Shown: one piece after another, positions 8,401-15,788 of the stretch
Layout of the letters: every line of letters begins with the position of its first letter
Position numbering within the stretch: the stretch's first letter is position 1
Notes under the pieces: generated by a model
The model's input: the letters and a program-made list of their open reading frames with translations, nothing else
Told to the model about the DNA's origin: nothing
The model's database searches: none
Program-made: the position numbers and the translations under genes
Assembly: GCA_019635735.1 (NCBI GenBank)
Contig: JAHBYX010000008.1
Span: 186,001 to 250,000 of the forward strand
Length of the DNA: 64,000 nucleotides
Source of the DNA: Mesorhizobium sp.
GTDB lineage: Bacteria; Pseudomonadota; Alphaproteobacteria; Rhizobiales; Rhizobiaceae
Direction of reading: 5' to 3'

Positions 8401-9937
8401 AGAATTCCAGCACGACCATGCCTTTCGCCGCGCCCGTGGCCGGATCGGCCTTTCCGGTCTCGACGACGGCGATGCTGGAGAAGTGGATGATCCCCGTCGC
8501 GTCGAGCGCCGCCTGCATCGCCTCGCCGGCCGGATTGCCGAGTTTTTCGACCGCGTCGCGGACGGCGGAGAGGTCGACGCCGCTCTTCGTCGGAAGGACC
8601 ACCGTGACGAGCGATTGCGGCTCAATCCGTTCCAGTTGCTCGCGCTCGAAGTCGATCCTCAGATGCTCGGGAAAGGCGCCGAGACGCGTCATCTTGCCGG
8701 CTCGCCCGGGCATGCGGCGCACATCCTTCTTGGCGAAGATCGCGCGCAGGCATTCGCCGATCTGCACGCGCGCCACCTCCGCCCCGATGCACACATGAAT
8801 GCCGTGGCCGTAGACCATGTAGGTCTTGCGCGGCCGCTCGGGATCGAACTCGTCCGGCCGTTCCACGGCGTCGGGATCGAACATGGCCGAGAGCGTCGCC
8901 GGCATCACCGTCGTGCCTTGCGGGATCAGCTTCTCGCGCTTGGTCCCCGCGGCGATGCGCAGATCGGCCGAGGCATAGCGCCACGGTCCGATCCAGATCG
9001 GCTTGAAGCGCATCGCCTCCATCACCGCCTTGTCCAGCGCTTCCGTATCGCCGGCCCCGATCGCGACCCTGACCGCCTGCTGGGCTTCGGGCTTCGACAG
9101 GATGACGTCCAGGCAGTTGCCGCCCGCCAGGAGGTTGGTCGGCGCGAAGCCGGAGATCATCCCCAGCATCACGGAATGGACCTCGGTCAAGGTCAGCACG
9201 CCCTTGTCCATCATCGCGACCATCCGCGCGAGCGGCGTGTCGGGCAGCGCCGAGCCTTCGCGGATGGCGGCGATCGAGCGGTCGACGGCCTTGACCATGC
9301 GGTCGGCGGCGACGATTGCGAGTTGACGCGTCGCCTTGTCCGCGGTGGGGTCGGAGAAGAAGATCGAGCTGAGCGCGATCGACCAGTCCGTGAACTCGGT
9401 CTCGTCGTCGACGATCATGCCGAAATATTCGCGGCAGATCCTGGCCGGCACGACCTTCATCAGCCCGGCGATGGCGTCGAATCCGGGCGATGCCCGGTCC
9501 ATGATCTCGCGCGCATGGCGCGCCGCGATCGGCCGGACGCGCGCTTCCACCTCGTCCGGCGGAAAGGCGCTCAAGAGCGGCTTCTTCAGCTTGCGGTAGT
9601 CCGGCCCGTCCTGCATGCCGAGAACGAAGTTGGCGCCGCCCGCCATCTCGGTCATCTCGAGTCCGTAGGGCGTGATGAACTCGCTCTCGCGCTCGAGCAC
9701 CTCGCGCACATCCGCGTCGCGGGTCACCAGCACGAACTTGCCGATGCGCGGGGTGGGCCACCAGCGGCGCACGATCTTCAGCCACCAGCGCGCGTCCTCG
9801 AAGAACAGGCTCTTGACCCATTCCTTTATGCCGCCCTTCGATCGCAGCCGGCCGATATCGAACGGCGGCATGGCGGAGACAGGCCCCTGTTCGGCCTGCG
9901 CCTTGCGCACGCCGTCGAAATACTTGGTCTTGATCAT
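5420..9937 (-). CDS. Cytochrome P450 - 4 TM - DyP-type peroxidase fusion protein
   Basis: One uninterrupted frame of 1505 residues from ATG 9937; the frame also extends to 10066 without any conserved sequence. Residues 1-435 are a cytochrome P450: C-helix DGPDYRKLKK, ExxR pair E307-R310, and heme loop YGHGIHVCIG with ligand Cys383. The I-helix reads SGFAPTN near 262-268, so the usual acid-Thr pair is missing. About 440-600 is an alpha/beta module (IHFSSIAVVE). Four membrane helices follow at about 651-673, 685-715, 732-755 and 764-792. A second alpha/beta module (INTIHFARWILL) covers about 863-970. Residues 1010-1505 form a DyP-type peroxidase with GFADG (catalytic D1206) and CPFGAHIRRSNPRD (probable heme ligand H1371). 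There is no signal peptide; the even helix count puts both heme domains on one side, presumably the cytoplasm. Substrate unknown. Confidence 0.9.
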   Translation of the reverse strand: MIKTKYFDGVRKAQAEQGPVSAMPPFDIGRLRSKGGIKEWVKSLFFEDARWWLKIVRRWWPTPRIGKFVLVTRDADVREVLERESEFITPYGLEMTEMAGGANFVLGMQDGPDYRKLKKPLLSAFPPDEVEARVRPIAARHAREIMDRASPGFDAIAGLMKVVPARICREYFGMIVDDETEFTDWSIALSSIFFSDPTADKATRQLAIVAADRMVKAVDRSIAAIREGSALPDTPLARMVAMMDKGVLTLTEVHSVMLGMISGFAPTNLLAGGNCLDVILSKPEAQQAVRVAIGAGDTEALDKAVMEAMRFKPIWIGPWRYASADLRIAAGTKREKLIPQGTTVMPATLSAMFDPDAVERPDEFDPERPRKTYMVYGHGIHVCIGAEVARVQIGECLRAIFAKKDVRRMPGRAGKMTRLGAFPEHLRIDFEREQLERIEPQSLVTVVLPTKSGVDLSAVRDAVEKLGNPAGEAMQAALDATGIIHFSSIAVVETGKADPATGAAKGMVVLEFSGDGDNRQVISALAHHAGPILRPVLEDACDIPSGGDLEGLFLKKSIEISPAFGSTAGLVFAGTPGHSVQRIKAEARLADLVHGIVETPRPADPKGAAGALAEARERLKEEGEYDWAFRSADSLLERPPGSAWQAIRTTLAAPYVAVLAAGLLLIGGWLTYLNVFGSFGGPGSLSYSVFSFLLGILGLAVAAGVVGGGLVLLLQGKGGGDAADASPLGRGPAVLLAVALVLAGGVLVWAYAAGPFDDPLRNIFVTGASLILALIGLLIIGAALIGGVAWLLQRWENRDKRSIESIELADLVPIQEREDHRAQNHLTAISVMKAGRLRRLALRLAFYVISIAAQKVFRPGYLGTINTIHFARWILLPGTDRLMFFSNYGGSWESYLEDFITKASEGLTGVWSNTEGFPRAKWLFFDGARDGDRFKRWARRQQVPTLFWYSAYPDLNTQRIRINSRIRRGICRASDGEARDWLSLFGSKPRPRISQELVNADAKPVLPPPPEPLESGEIQSIFFNAFGALDYGHLMAFAVPDGLRRDARRRWLEFLTAQTSFGDPIPRVSAMTIGFGPDGLRRLGLDAGAGEEALRRFPNAFLQGMGHPERSRILDDVGESQPAKWRWGASQNPADMIVACYAKDRKLLATNVAEVKKRAKGAGLSPPVFELPLETKRREQPKAGQDGDAIRGSRRPQAIEHFGFADGISQPAVRGTARVNAGAPDANVVAAGEFLFGYRDEHGFYPVSPAVKAGHDPSGILPILRFRRGADGTNDALRDFGRNGSFLVVRQFEQHVDDFAAYCSFAARTKAEEHDDPSITPEWIAAKMMGRWQDGSSLVRNPEHRPDRPTDNSFSYGVEDPQGLRCPFGAHIRRSNPRDSLGDDHATQVRIGKRHRILRVGRTYEMPAGKAKKGEKGLLFMCLNADIERQYEFMQQTWVSAPSFHGLPREKDPAIGANEGKGRFTIPRWEGSVVLKDMPSFVTTRGGGYFFMPGRSALRYMISRL

Positions 9938-10148
9938 TGTCGAAGGAGCCCCCGCCCCAAAAACTGAAAGCCTAGAAGAAACGGAACCGCATCGAACCAT
10001 GAGACGCATGGAGCAGGCGCGGCCGGCAGCCGGGAGCGGGATCAACGAGGTTGGATGCGAAATCATCCTCAGGCGGTCCCGGAGCCCGGCTCACGGCTCG
10101 ATTTCGATATGGATCGGCGCCACTGTCTAGGGCCGCGCCCGCGGAGTC

Positions 10149-10164
10149 TGTGACCAAGTTCATA
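10149..10164. promoter_or_regulatory. Near-consensus CRP-type box upstream of the P450-DyP gene
   Basis: TGTGACCAAGTTCATA matches TGTGA-N6-TCACA at nine of ten specified bases. It lies in the 258-bp gap between the cyclase gene and the P450-DyP gene, about 212 bases upstream of the latter. Nothing else clear is seen in this gap. One mismatch is easy to get by chance, so this rests on context. Confidence 0.3.
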
Positions 10165-10195
10165 CATCCTGTGGGTAAGCTGTCCGTCGAGCATA

Positions 10196-11968
10196 TCATT
10201 GCGGTTGCGCCAGTTCGAAGTTGGCGATCAGGACATCGTTTGCCGTCCTGTCGACGAAGGGTATCCAGCGCACCCGCTGCACGGTGAAGTCGGGATGCCG
10301 CGTGTCGAAGATCCGGCGCTCCCGCAAAGCCTCGTCCATACGCCCGATGCGCGCCAGCGCACCGATCTTGAGGAACCGTGCATAGAAATATCCCGGGGAC
10401 AGCGCCAGCGACCGCTGCGCCGTTTCGATTGCCGCCGGCCAGTCCTCCAGCAAGCTGTAGGCGGCGGCCATCTCGCCGAGATTGTGGAAGCTGTAGATGT
10501 CGAACGGACTGAGCCGCTCGGTATCCTTGAACAGCGGGACAGCCGCCGCCGGATCGTTCAGCAGCAACCGGGCGCTGCCCATCGCGGAACGCGCGAAGGC
10601 GAAGCTGGGGTTAATATGGAGCGCCGTCTCGAGATGCTCCACCGCCCGCGCAGGCCGCCCGCGCATGATCTCGACCGCGCCGAGATTGGCGTGCGGCCGC
10701 GAATCCTGGCTGTCCATCAAAAGCGCCTTGTGCGCGAACTGCGCCACCCGGTCGAGATCCTCGTTGTCGCCGAAGCGCAGCCAGGCCCGCCAGAACCACC
10801 ACCAGGCCAGTTCGTTAAGGACGGCACTGGAGTTCGGATCCTGGCTGTAGGCCTTGCTGAAAAGCTCGTATGCGAGTTCGGTGTCCTCGCTGGTGCGCCG
10901 CGCCATGTGCCATCGGCCGCGCAGCACCAGTTGCCATGTTTCCAGGCTCTCCCACGGCACCTGGAAAGTCCGTGCCTGCTCGACGCGGTCGACCTCCTTT
11001 TCCAGGATCGAGACGATCTCGCTGCCGATCTCGTTCTGCAGCGCGAAGACATCCGCCAAATGCCGGTCGAAGCGGCGAGACCAGACCAGCCGTCCGTTGG
11101 AGGCATCGACGAGGGCGACCGAGAGCCGGATTTCGGGGCCGCTGCGCGCGATCGTGCCGCGAACCACGTAGCGCGCGCCCAGCGCATTGCCGACGAGCCT
11201 GATGTCGAGCGCGTCGTCGCGAAACTGCGAGGACGAGCCCATCGCGATGACCGACAGCCAGCGCACGTTGGAGAGGCCGCGACCGATCTCCTCTGCGAAG
11301 CCGTCGGCGAGGTAGGCGAGTTCGCTCTCGCCGCCGTTGCGGAACGGCAAAACGGCGATCGCGGGCGGGCCCTGCGACGTCGACAGATGCTTGAGCAATC
11401 CGAGCGGCAAACTGGCCGGCGCCGCACCCTCCGGGGAACCCGACCGCCGGCCGGCGGCAAAGACGCGCACCGGCAGCGCGATGTTCTTGAGCGACAGCAC
11501 GCCGAGGTCGGTGAACTCGGCCGCCGTCTTGTCCTTGACGTGGTGCCAGGTCGTCTCCGAGATCGTCAGCCCGCCATGCGGTGCGAACTCCTGGATCCGC
11601 GCCGCGATGTTGACGTCGTCGCCGTAGAGCCGCCCTTCGTGGGCAATCACGTCGCCGGTATTGATGCCGGCTCGGAAGGGCATCCGCCGGTTGGGCGGCA
11701 TGGCCTCGTTGAGTGTCGAGATCCGCTCCTGGAAATCGAACGCCGCCAGAAGCGCTTCCGCCGGATTGCCGAACTCGGCCATGATGGAATCGCCGGCGTC
11801 GCCAAAGGTCCGTCCCCCATGCGCGCCGCAGCGCTCGACGATGATGTCGCGCCGCTCTTCGAAGGCCGACAGGGCCGCCTCGTCATCCATGCCCATCAGG
11901 CGCGAGAAGCCCGCCGCGTCGATCGAAACGATCGTCGCGAGCTGTCGGATGTACCGCCGAGCAGCCAT
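10196..11968 (-). CDS. Class III adenylate/guanylate cyclase with TolB-like and TPR domains
   Basis: 590 residues. The cyclase homology domain (about 8-175) has the first metal Asp in VSID17AAGFSRLM, the second in AGD60SIMAEF, and GDDVNIAARI with transition-state residues N120 and R124, so it looks active. A TolB-like domain (about 200-310, AIAVLPFRNG to GRLVWSRRFD) and TPR-like helices (about 345-560) follow. This cyclase-TolB-TPR type is abundant in rhizobia and makes cAMP in the cytoplasm. The start at 11968 (MAARRYIRQL) directly precedes the catalytic core. The CRP-like regulator at 4619 is a plausible receptor. The sensed signal is unknown. Confidence 0.92.
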   Translation of the reverse strand: MAARRYIRQLATIVSIDAAGFSRLMGMDDEAALSAFEERRDIIVERCGAHGGRTFGDAGDSIMAEFGNPAEALLAAFDFQERISTLNEAMPPNRRMPFRAGINTGDVIAHEGRLYGDDVNIAARIQEFAPHGGLTISETTWHHVKDKTAAEFTDLGVLSLKNIALPVRVFAAGRRSGSPEGAAPASLPLGLLKHLSTSQGPPAIAVLPFRNGGESELAYLADGFAEEIGRGLSNVRWLSVIAMGSSSQFRDDALDIRLVGNALGARYVVRGTIARSGPEIRLSVALVDASNGRLVWSRRFDRHLADVFALQNEIGSEIVSILEKEVDRVEQARTFQVPWESLETWQLVLRGRWHMARRTSEDTELAYELFSKAYSQDPNSSAVLNELAWWWFWRAWLRFGDNEDLDRVAQFAHKALLMDSQDSRPHANLGAVEIMRGRPARAVEHLETALHINPSFAFARSAMGSARLLLNDPAAAVPLFKDTERLSPFDIYSFHNLGEMAAAYSLLEDWPAAIETAQRSLALSPGYFYARFLKIGALARIGRMDEALRERRIFDTRHPDFTVQRVRWIPFVDRTANDVLIANFELAQPQ

Positions 11969-12038
11969 GCCGCGGGTCTGCCCTTCCTGCCGGCGCAGGT
12001 CGCCCGTCCGGTCGACCCGACGATGTTCGCTTGCCTCT

Positions 12039-12065
12039 CCGACGCAACACCCCGCGTTGCGTCGG
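12039..12065. terminator. Stem-loop after lacI-type gene
   Basis: CCGACGCAAC and GTTGCGTCGG form a perfect 10-bp stem with a 7-base loop. It lies between the end of the lacI-type gene and the start of the cyclase gene, both on the minus strand. No strong U-tract follows. A weaker CTAACG/CGTTAG dyad lies at 12079-12099. Confidence 0.5.
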
Positions 12066-12158
12066 CCCCTTTGTCAGACTAACGCTAGCAGGACGTTAGG
12101 GAAACCTCCACCACCACATAGCCGGCGGATACTTTCGGCAACGGGAAATCGCCGCGCC

Positions 12159-13208
12159 TCAGGACCGGGATGAGGATGGCTTGCCGCCGGCGGGAACGGC
12201 GATCGTCTGCAGCTCGGACGCGCTCTTGCCGGCGATCGCGCCCATCACGGCCAGGGCGAGCTGCCGTCCCGCCAGACGAAAGTCTTCCCCGACCAGCCGC
12301 AGGTCCGCGCGGAACCAGCGCAGCAGCTTGGACGATTGCTTCGTCACGACGTCGACCTCCCGGCCAAGCACGAGCCCCGCCGCTTCGAGCCCGGCCACCA
12401 GGGCAAACGCCGCGCCGCCGCTGGCGCAGACATAGCCGTCGGGCGCGCCGGATCGAGCAGCCACCGCCGCGATCCGGTCGCGCACGGCGTCGATGGATTC
12501 ATCGATCGACAGGTCGCCGAGGGAGTATTCCTGCAGTCCGGCCTCGGCGAGTGCGTCAGCGAAACCCTTGCGCATGTGGCGATGATAGGTGAGAGCCGGC
12601 GGCGGCGGCAGCAGCGCCATGCGGCGGCGCCCCCTGGCCGCCAGCGCCTCGACGGCCATCCGGCCGAAAGCCTCGTTGTCGAAATCGTGGAACGGGTGGG
12701 CCAGGCCCATGTTCGTGCGCCCATGCGCCGCGAACGGAAAGCCATGCTCGAGGAGATAGAGAACCCGCGGATCGTTCGGCGTGGTGCGGGAAATGATGAT
12801 TCCGTCCGCCGACCCGGTCTCGACCACGTAGCGGATGGGATCCATCGGATCCTTGCGCCGCGAATAGGGCGTCACCACGAGATGATAGGAGGTGTCCGCG
12901 ATACCGTCCGAAATACCGTAGATGATGTCCGACACGAAGCCGGTGACATCGTCTTCGGTGTCGAGGACGAGGCTGATTACGTTGGTCTTGCCGGTGCGTA
13001 GCCTGACGCCGGCGCGGTTGGGCCGGTAGCCGACCTGCCGCGCCACGAGCTGGACGCGGCGCCGCGTCTCCTCCCCGATCTCGGGCGCATCCTTCAGCGC
13101 CCGCGACACGGTGGTGACGCCGAGCCCGGTCATGAAGGCGATGGATTTCAGCGTCGGACGGATTGCCTCGCTCCGCCGCACATCGTCGTTTTCGCCCTGT
13201 CCATGCAT
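12159..13208 (-). CDS. LacI family transcriptional repressor
   Basis: 349 residues from ATG 13208, chosen over the in-frame upstream ATG 13274 because GGAAGGTGA precedes it and the upstream extension would run into the operator. The N-terminal helix-turn-helix is LKSIAFMTGLGVTTVSRAL, followed by the hinge region QVGYRPNRAGVRLRTGKTNV. A periplasmic-binding-protein-like effector domain covers about 60-345. It is divergent from the sugar ABC operon starting at 13573. Two identical perfect palindromes in the shared region, which have the LacI-type central CG, are its obvious operators. The inducer is presumably the imported sugar or a derivative. Confidence 0.93.
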   Translation of the reverse strand: MHGQGENDDVRRSEAIRPTLKSIAFMTGLGVTTVSRALKDAPEIGEETRRRVQLVARQVGYRPNRAGVRLRTGKTNVISLVLDTEDDVTGFVSDIIYGISDGIADTSYHLVVTPYSRRKDPMDPIRYVVETGSADGIIISRTTPNDPRVLYLLEHGFPFAAHGRTNMGLAHPFHDFDNEAFGRMAVEALAARGRRRMALLPPPPALTYHRHMRKGFADALAEAGLQEYSLGDLSIDESIDAVRDRIAAVAARSGAPDGYVCASGGAAFALVAGLEAAGLVLGREVDVVTKQSSKLLRWFRADLRLVGEDFRLAGRQLALAVMGAIAGKSASELQTIAVPAGGKPSSSRS

Positions 13209-13275
13209 CCCCGTCACCTTCCGACGACGTGATATAGGCGATTCCGCATGGAAAAGCCCAACTTCAAGTTTCATA

Positions 13276-13289
13276 CTGTAACGTTACAG
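13276..13289. promoter_or_regulatory. LacI-type operator O1 (CTGTAACGTTACAG)
   Basis: A perfect 14-bp palindrome with the central CG typical of LacI-family operators. It lies 68 bases upstream of the lacI-type start codon and is identical to a second copy 265 bp away. Confidence 0.8.
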
Positions 13290-13540
13290 ATTGCATTTGT
13301 CACCTGCGCGAGTTCCAGCCTCCCCCGGCCCGCCAATCGACCGGCGCTTCCGGGACTCGCTGCAGCGCACTGTTTAGCGGAATCAGTAACTTGCACTCAT
13401 TTCCCTGCTCATTTTCCGCATTGCGAGGCGGTTCTTCGGCGGTGCAACGAAGGCGAGACGACAGGGCGGCATAATTTCGGGACCCGAAAAAAGTGCGATT
13501 GGGGCATTGCCTCCTGCCAGCGCATGACATATCGTGCTGC

Positions 13541-13554
13541 CTGTAACGTTACAG
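13541..13554. promoter_or_regulatory. LacI-type operator O2 (CTGTAACGTTACAG)
   Basis: The second exact copy of the palindrome, 19-32 bases upstream of the ABC binding-protein start and overlapping the inferred transcription start. This is the position expected for direct repression. Looping to O1 is possible. Confidence 0.82.
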
Positions 13555-13572
13555 ATCAAGGGAGGAGATGTA

Positions 13573-14802
13573 ATGCGTTTACGGTTTCTCGCCGCGGCCC
13601 TCGCCTCGGTATCTTTCACCTCACTAGCAAGCGCCACCGACCTCGAAGTCACGCACTGGTGGACATCCGGCGGCGAGGCCGCGGCTGTCGCCGAGTTCGC
13701 CAAGGCCTTCGACGCCACCGGCAACAAATGGGTCGACGGCGCCATCGCCGGCGGCGGCAACACCGCGCGTCCGGTCTTCATCAGCCGCATCACCGGCGGC
13801 GACCCGATGGGCGCCACCCAGTTCAACCACGGCCGCCAGGCCGAGGAACTGGTCGAAGCCGGGCTGATGCGCGACTTCACCGAACTGGCCGAGAAGGAAG
13901 GTTGGAAGAACTTCATCCGCCCGGTCAGCCTGCTCGACGGCTGCACGAAGGATGGCAAGATCTACTGCGTGCCGATCAACATCCACTCCTGGCAGTGGCT
14001 GTGGCTCTCGCACAAGGCATTCGAGGATGCCGGTGTGCCGGTTCCGAAGAACTGGGACGAGTTCGTGGCCGCCGCGCCGGCGCTCGAGAAGGCGGGCAAG
14101 ACCCCGCTAGCCATCGGCGGCCAGCCCTGGCAGCGCACCGGCGTCTTCAACGTTCTCATCCCGGCGATCGCCGGCAAGGACGTGTTCCTCAAGGTCTATC
14201 AGGACAAGGACGAGACGGTCGCGGCCGGACCGGAGATTGCCAAGGTGTTCAAGGCTGCCGACGACGCCCGCCGGATGGCCGCCAAGTCGAACGTCCAGGA
14301 CTGGAACCAGGCGACCAACCTCGTCATCACCGGCCAGGCCGGCGGCCAGATCATGGGCGACTGGGCGCAGGGCGAGTTCCAGGTCGCGGGCCAGGTTGCC
14401 GGTAAGGACTATTCCTGCCTGCCGGGTCTGGGCGTGAACGAGCTGATCTCGGTCGGCGGCGACGCGTTCTACTTCCCGATCATGAAGGACGAGGCGAAGG
14501 CCAAGGCCCAGGAAGCGCTGGCTTCCGTGATGCTCAGCCCCGCCACCCAGGTCGCCTTCAACCTCAAGAAGGGATCCGTGCCGGTGCGCGGCGACGTCGA
14601 CCTCGCAGCCGCCAACGACTGCATGAAGAAGGGCCTCGACATCCTCGCCAAGGACAACACGATCCCGGATCCGCCGCGGCTGAACACCGAAGACACCAAC
14701 AACCAGCTCAACGATCTGTTCGTTGCATTCTTCGCCACGCCGTCGATGACGCCGGAGGAAGCGCAGAAGCGCTACGCCGAGATCATCGCCAACGCCGACT
14801 GA
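13573..14802 (+). CDS. Sugar ABC transporter substrate-binding protein (CUT1, family 1)
   Basis: 409 residues from ATG 13573 behind GGAGGAG; the frame extends upstream to 13534 but that start would lie inside the operator. The signal peptide is MRLRFLAAALASVSFTSLASA, with cleavage near residue 21 or 22. The mature protein begins DLEVTHWWTSGGEAAAV, the hallmark of glucose/mannose-type binding proteins such as GtsA. It would capture a mono- or oligosaccharide in the periplasm for the permeases that follow. First gene of a six-gene operon under LacI control. A strong stem-loop follows it. Sugar not determined. Confidence 0.93.
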   Translation: MRLRFLAAALASVSFTSLASATDLEVTHWWTSGGEAAAVAEFAKAFDATGNKWVDGAIAGGGNTARPVFISRITGGDPMGATQFNHGRQAEELVEAGLMRDFTELAEKEGWKNFIRPVSLLDGCTKDGKIYCVPINIHSWQWLWLSHKAFEDAGVPVPKNWDEFVAAAPALEKAGKTPLAIGGQPWQRTGVFNVLIPAIAGKDVFLKVYQDKDETVAAGPEIAKVFKAADDARRMAAKSNVQDWNQATNLVITGQAGGQIMGDWAQGEFQVAGQVAGKDYSCLPGLGVNELISVGGDAFYFPIMKDEAKAKAQEALASVMLSPATQVAFNLKKGSVPVRGDVDLAAANDCMKKGLDILAKDNTIPDPPRLNTEDTNNQLNDLFVAFFATPSMTPEEAQKRYAEIIANAD

Positions 14803-14821
14803 GCTCCCAAGGCTGACCGCT

Positions 14822-14854
14822 CCCGCCGCCGCGCCATCCATGCGCGGCGGCGGG
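14822..14854 (+). terminator. Intercistronic stem-loop after the binding-protein gene
   Basis: CCCGCCGCCGCGC pairs perfectly with GCGCGGCGGCGGG around a 7-base loop, between the binding-protein and first permease genes. Such hairpins usually protect the upstream mRNA and lower downstream expression, giving excess binding protein. There is no U-tract. Confidence 0.7.
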
Positions 14855-14885
14855 GCCCTCTTGCTCCAGAAGCTGGACGACGACA

Positions 14886-15788
14886 ATGGCGACAGACGCC
14901 TCCAGGCGCCCGAACTCCCTTTTCCGCAATCTGAACGCCAAGATTGCGTCGATTCCGATGATCTTCACGGCGCTGGTCGTGTTCGTCGGAGGGACCATCT
15001 GGACCGTCGTCTACTCCTTCACCAATTCCAGGCTGCTTCCGCGGCTCAACTTCGTCGGCCTCGACCAGTATGAACGCCTGTGGACGACGCCGCGCTGGAT
15101 CGCCTCGATCCAGAACCTTCTGATCTACGGCACCCTCTCGCTCATTTTTTCGCTGCTGATCGGCTTCCTGCTCGCGGCGCTGCTCGATCAGAAGATCCGC
15201 TTCGAGAACACGTTCCGGACGATCATCCTCTATCCTTTCGCGCTCTCCTTCATCGTCACCGGACTGGTCTGGCAGTGGCTGCTCAATCCCGACTTCGGCG
15301 TGCAGCACTTCGTGCGCAGCCTGGGCTGGGAGACCTTCACCTTCAATCCGCTCTACGACCAGTCGATCGTCATCTATGGCATCCTGATCGCGGGCCTGTG
15401 GCAGGGAACTGGCCTCGTCATGTGCCTCATGCTGGCTGGATTGCGCGGCATCGACGAGGATATCTGGAAGGCTGCGCGGGTCGACGGCATTCCGATGTGG
15501 AAGACCTATCTGTTCATCGTCATCCCGATGATGCGGCCGGTCTTCGTCACCACGCTCGTGATCATCGCGTCGGGCATCGTGCGCATCTACGACCTGGTGG
15601 TGGCGCAGACTTCGGGCGGGCCGGGCTTCGCCTCGGAAGTGCCGGCGAAATACGTCTACGACTACATGTTCTCGGCGCAGAACCTCGGCCAGGGCTTCGC
15701 CGCCTCGACGATGATGCTGCTGACCGTGATGATCGTCGTCGTGCCGTGGGCCTATCTCGAGTTCGGCGGGAGGAACAAGCGTGGCTGA
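14886..15788 (+). CDS. Sugar ABC transporter permease (MalF type)
   Basis: 300 residues with six hydrophobic segments spread over about 25-290. The cytoplasmic EAA loop reads IDEDIWKAARVDGIPMWKTY near 190-210, where the ATPase docks. It is an inner-membrane permease half of the CUT1 transporter. It overlaps the next permease by 8 bp, indicating translational coupling. Confidence 0.93.
   Translation: MATDASRRPNSLFRNLNAKIASIPMIFTALVVFVGGTIWTVVYSFTNSRLLPRLNFVGLDQYERLWTTPRWIASIQNLLIYGTLSLIFSLLIGFLLAALLDQKIRFENTFRTIILYPFALSFIVTGLVWQWLLNPDFGVQHFVRSLGWETFTFNPLYDQSIVIYGILIAGLWQGTGLVMCLMLAGLRGIDEDIWKAARVDGIPMWKTYLFIVIPMMRPVFVTTLVIIASGIVRIYDLVVAQTSGGPGFASEVPAKYVYDYMFSAQNLGQGFAASTMMLLTVMIVVVPWAYLEFGGRNKRG

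Larger units (their letters stand above)
13209..13572. other. 364-bp divergent control region of lacI and sugar ABC operon
   Basis: Apart from the two operators listed separately, TTGCCT (13507) and TATCGT (13530) with a 17-base spacer would make a plus-strand promoter starting near 13542, inside the second operator. GGAGGAG at 13561-13567 is the ribosome site of the binding-protein gene. I see no gene in this stretch. Confidence 0.6.
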
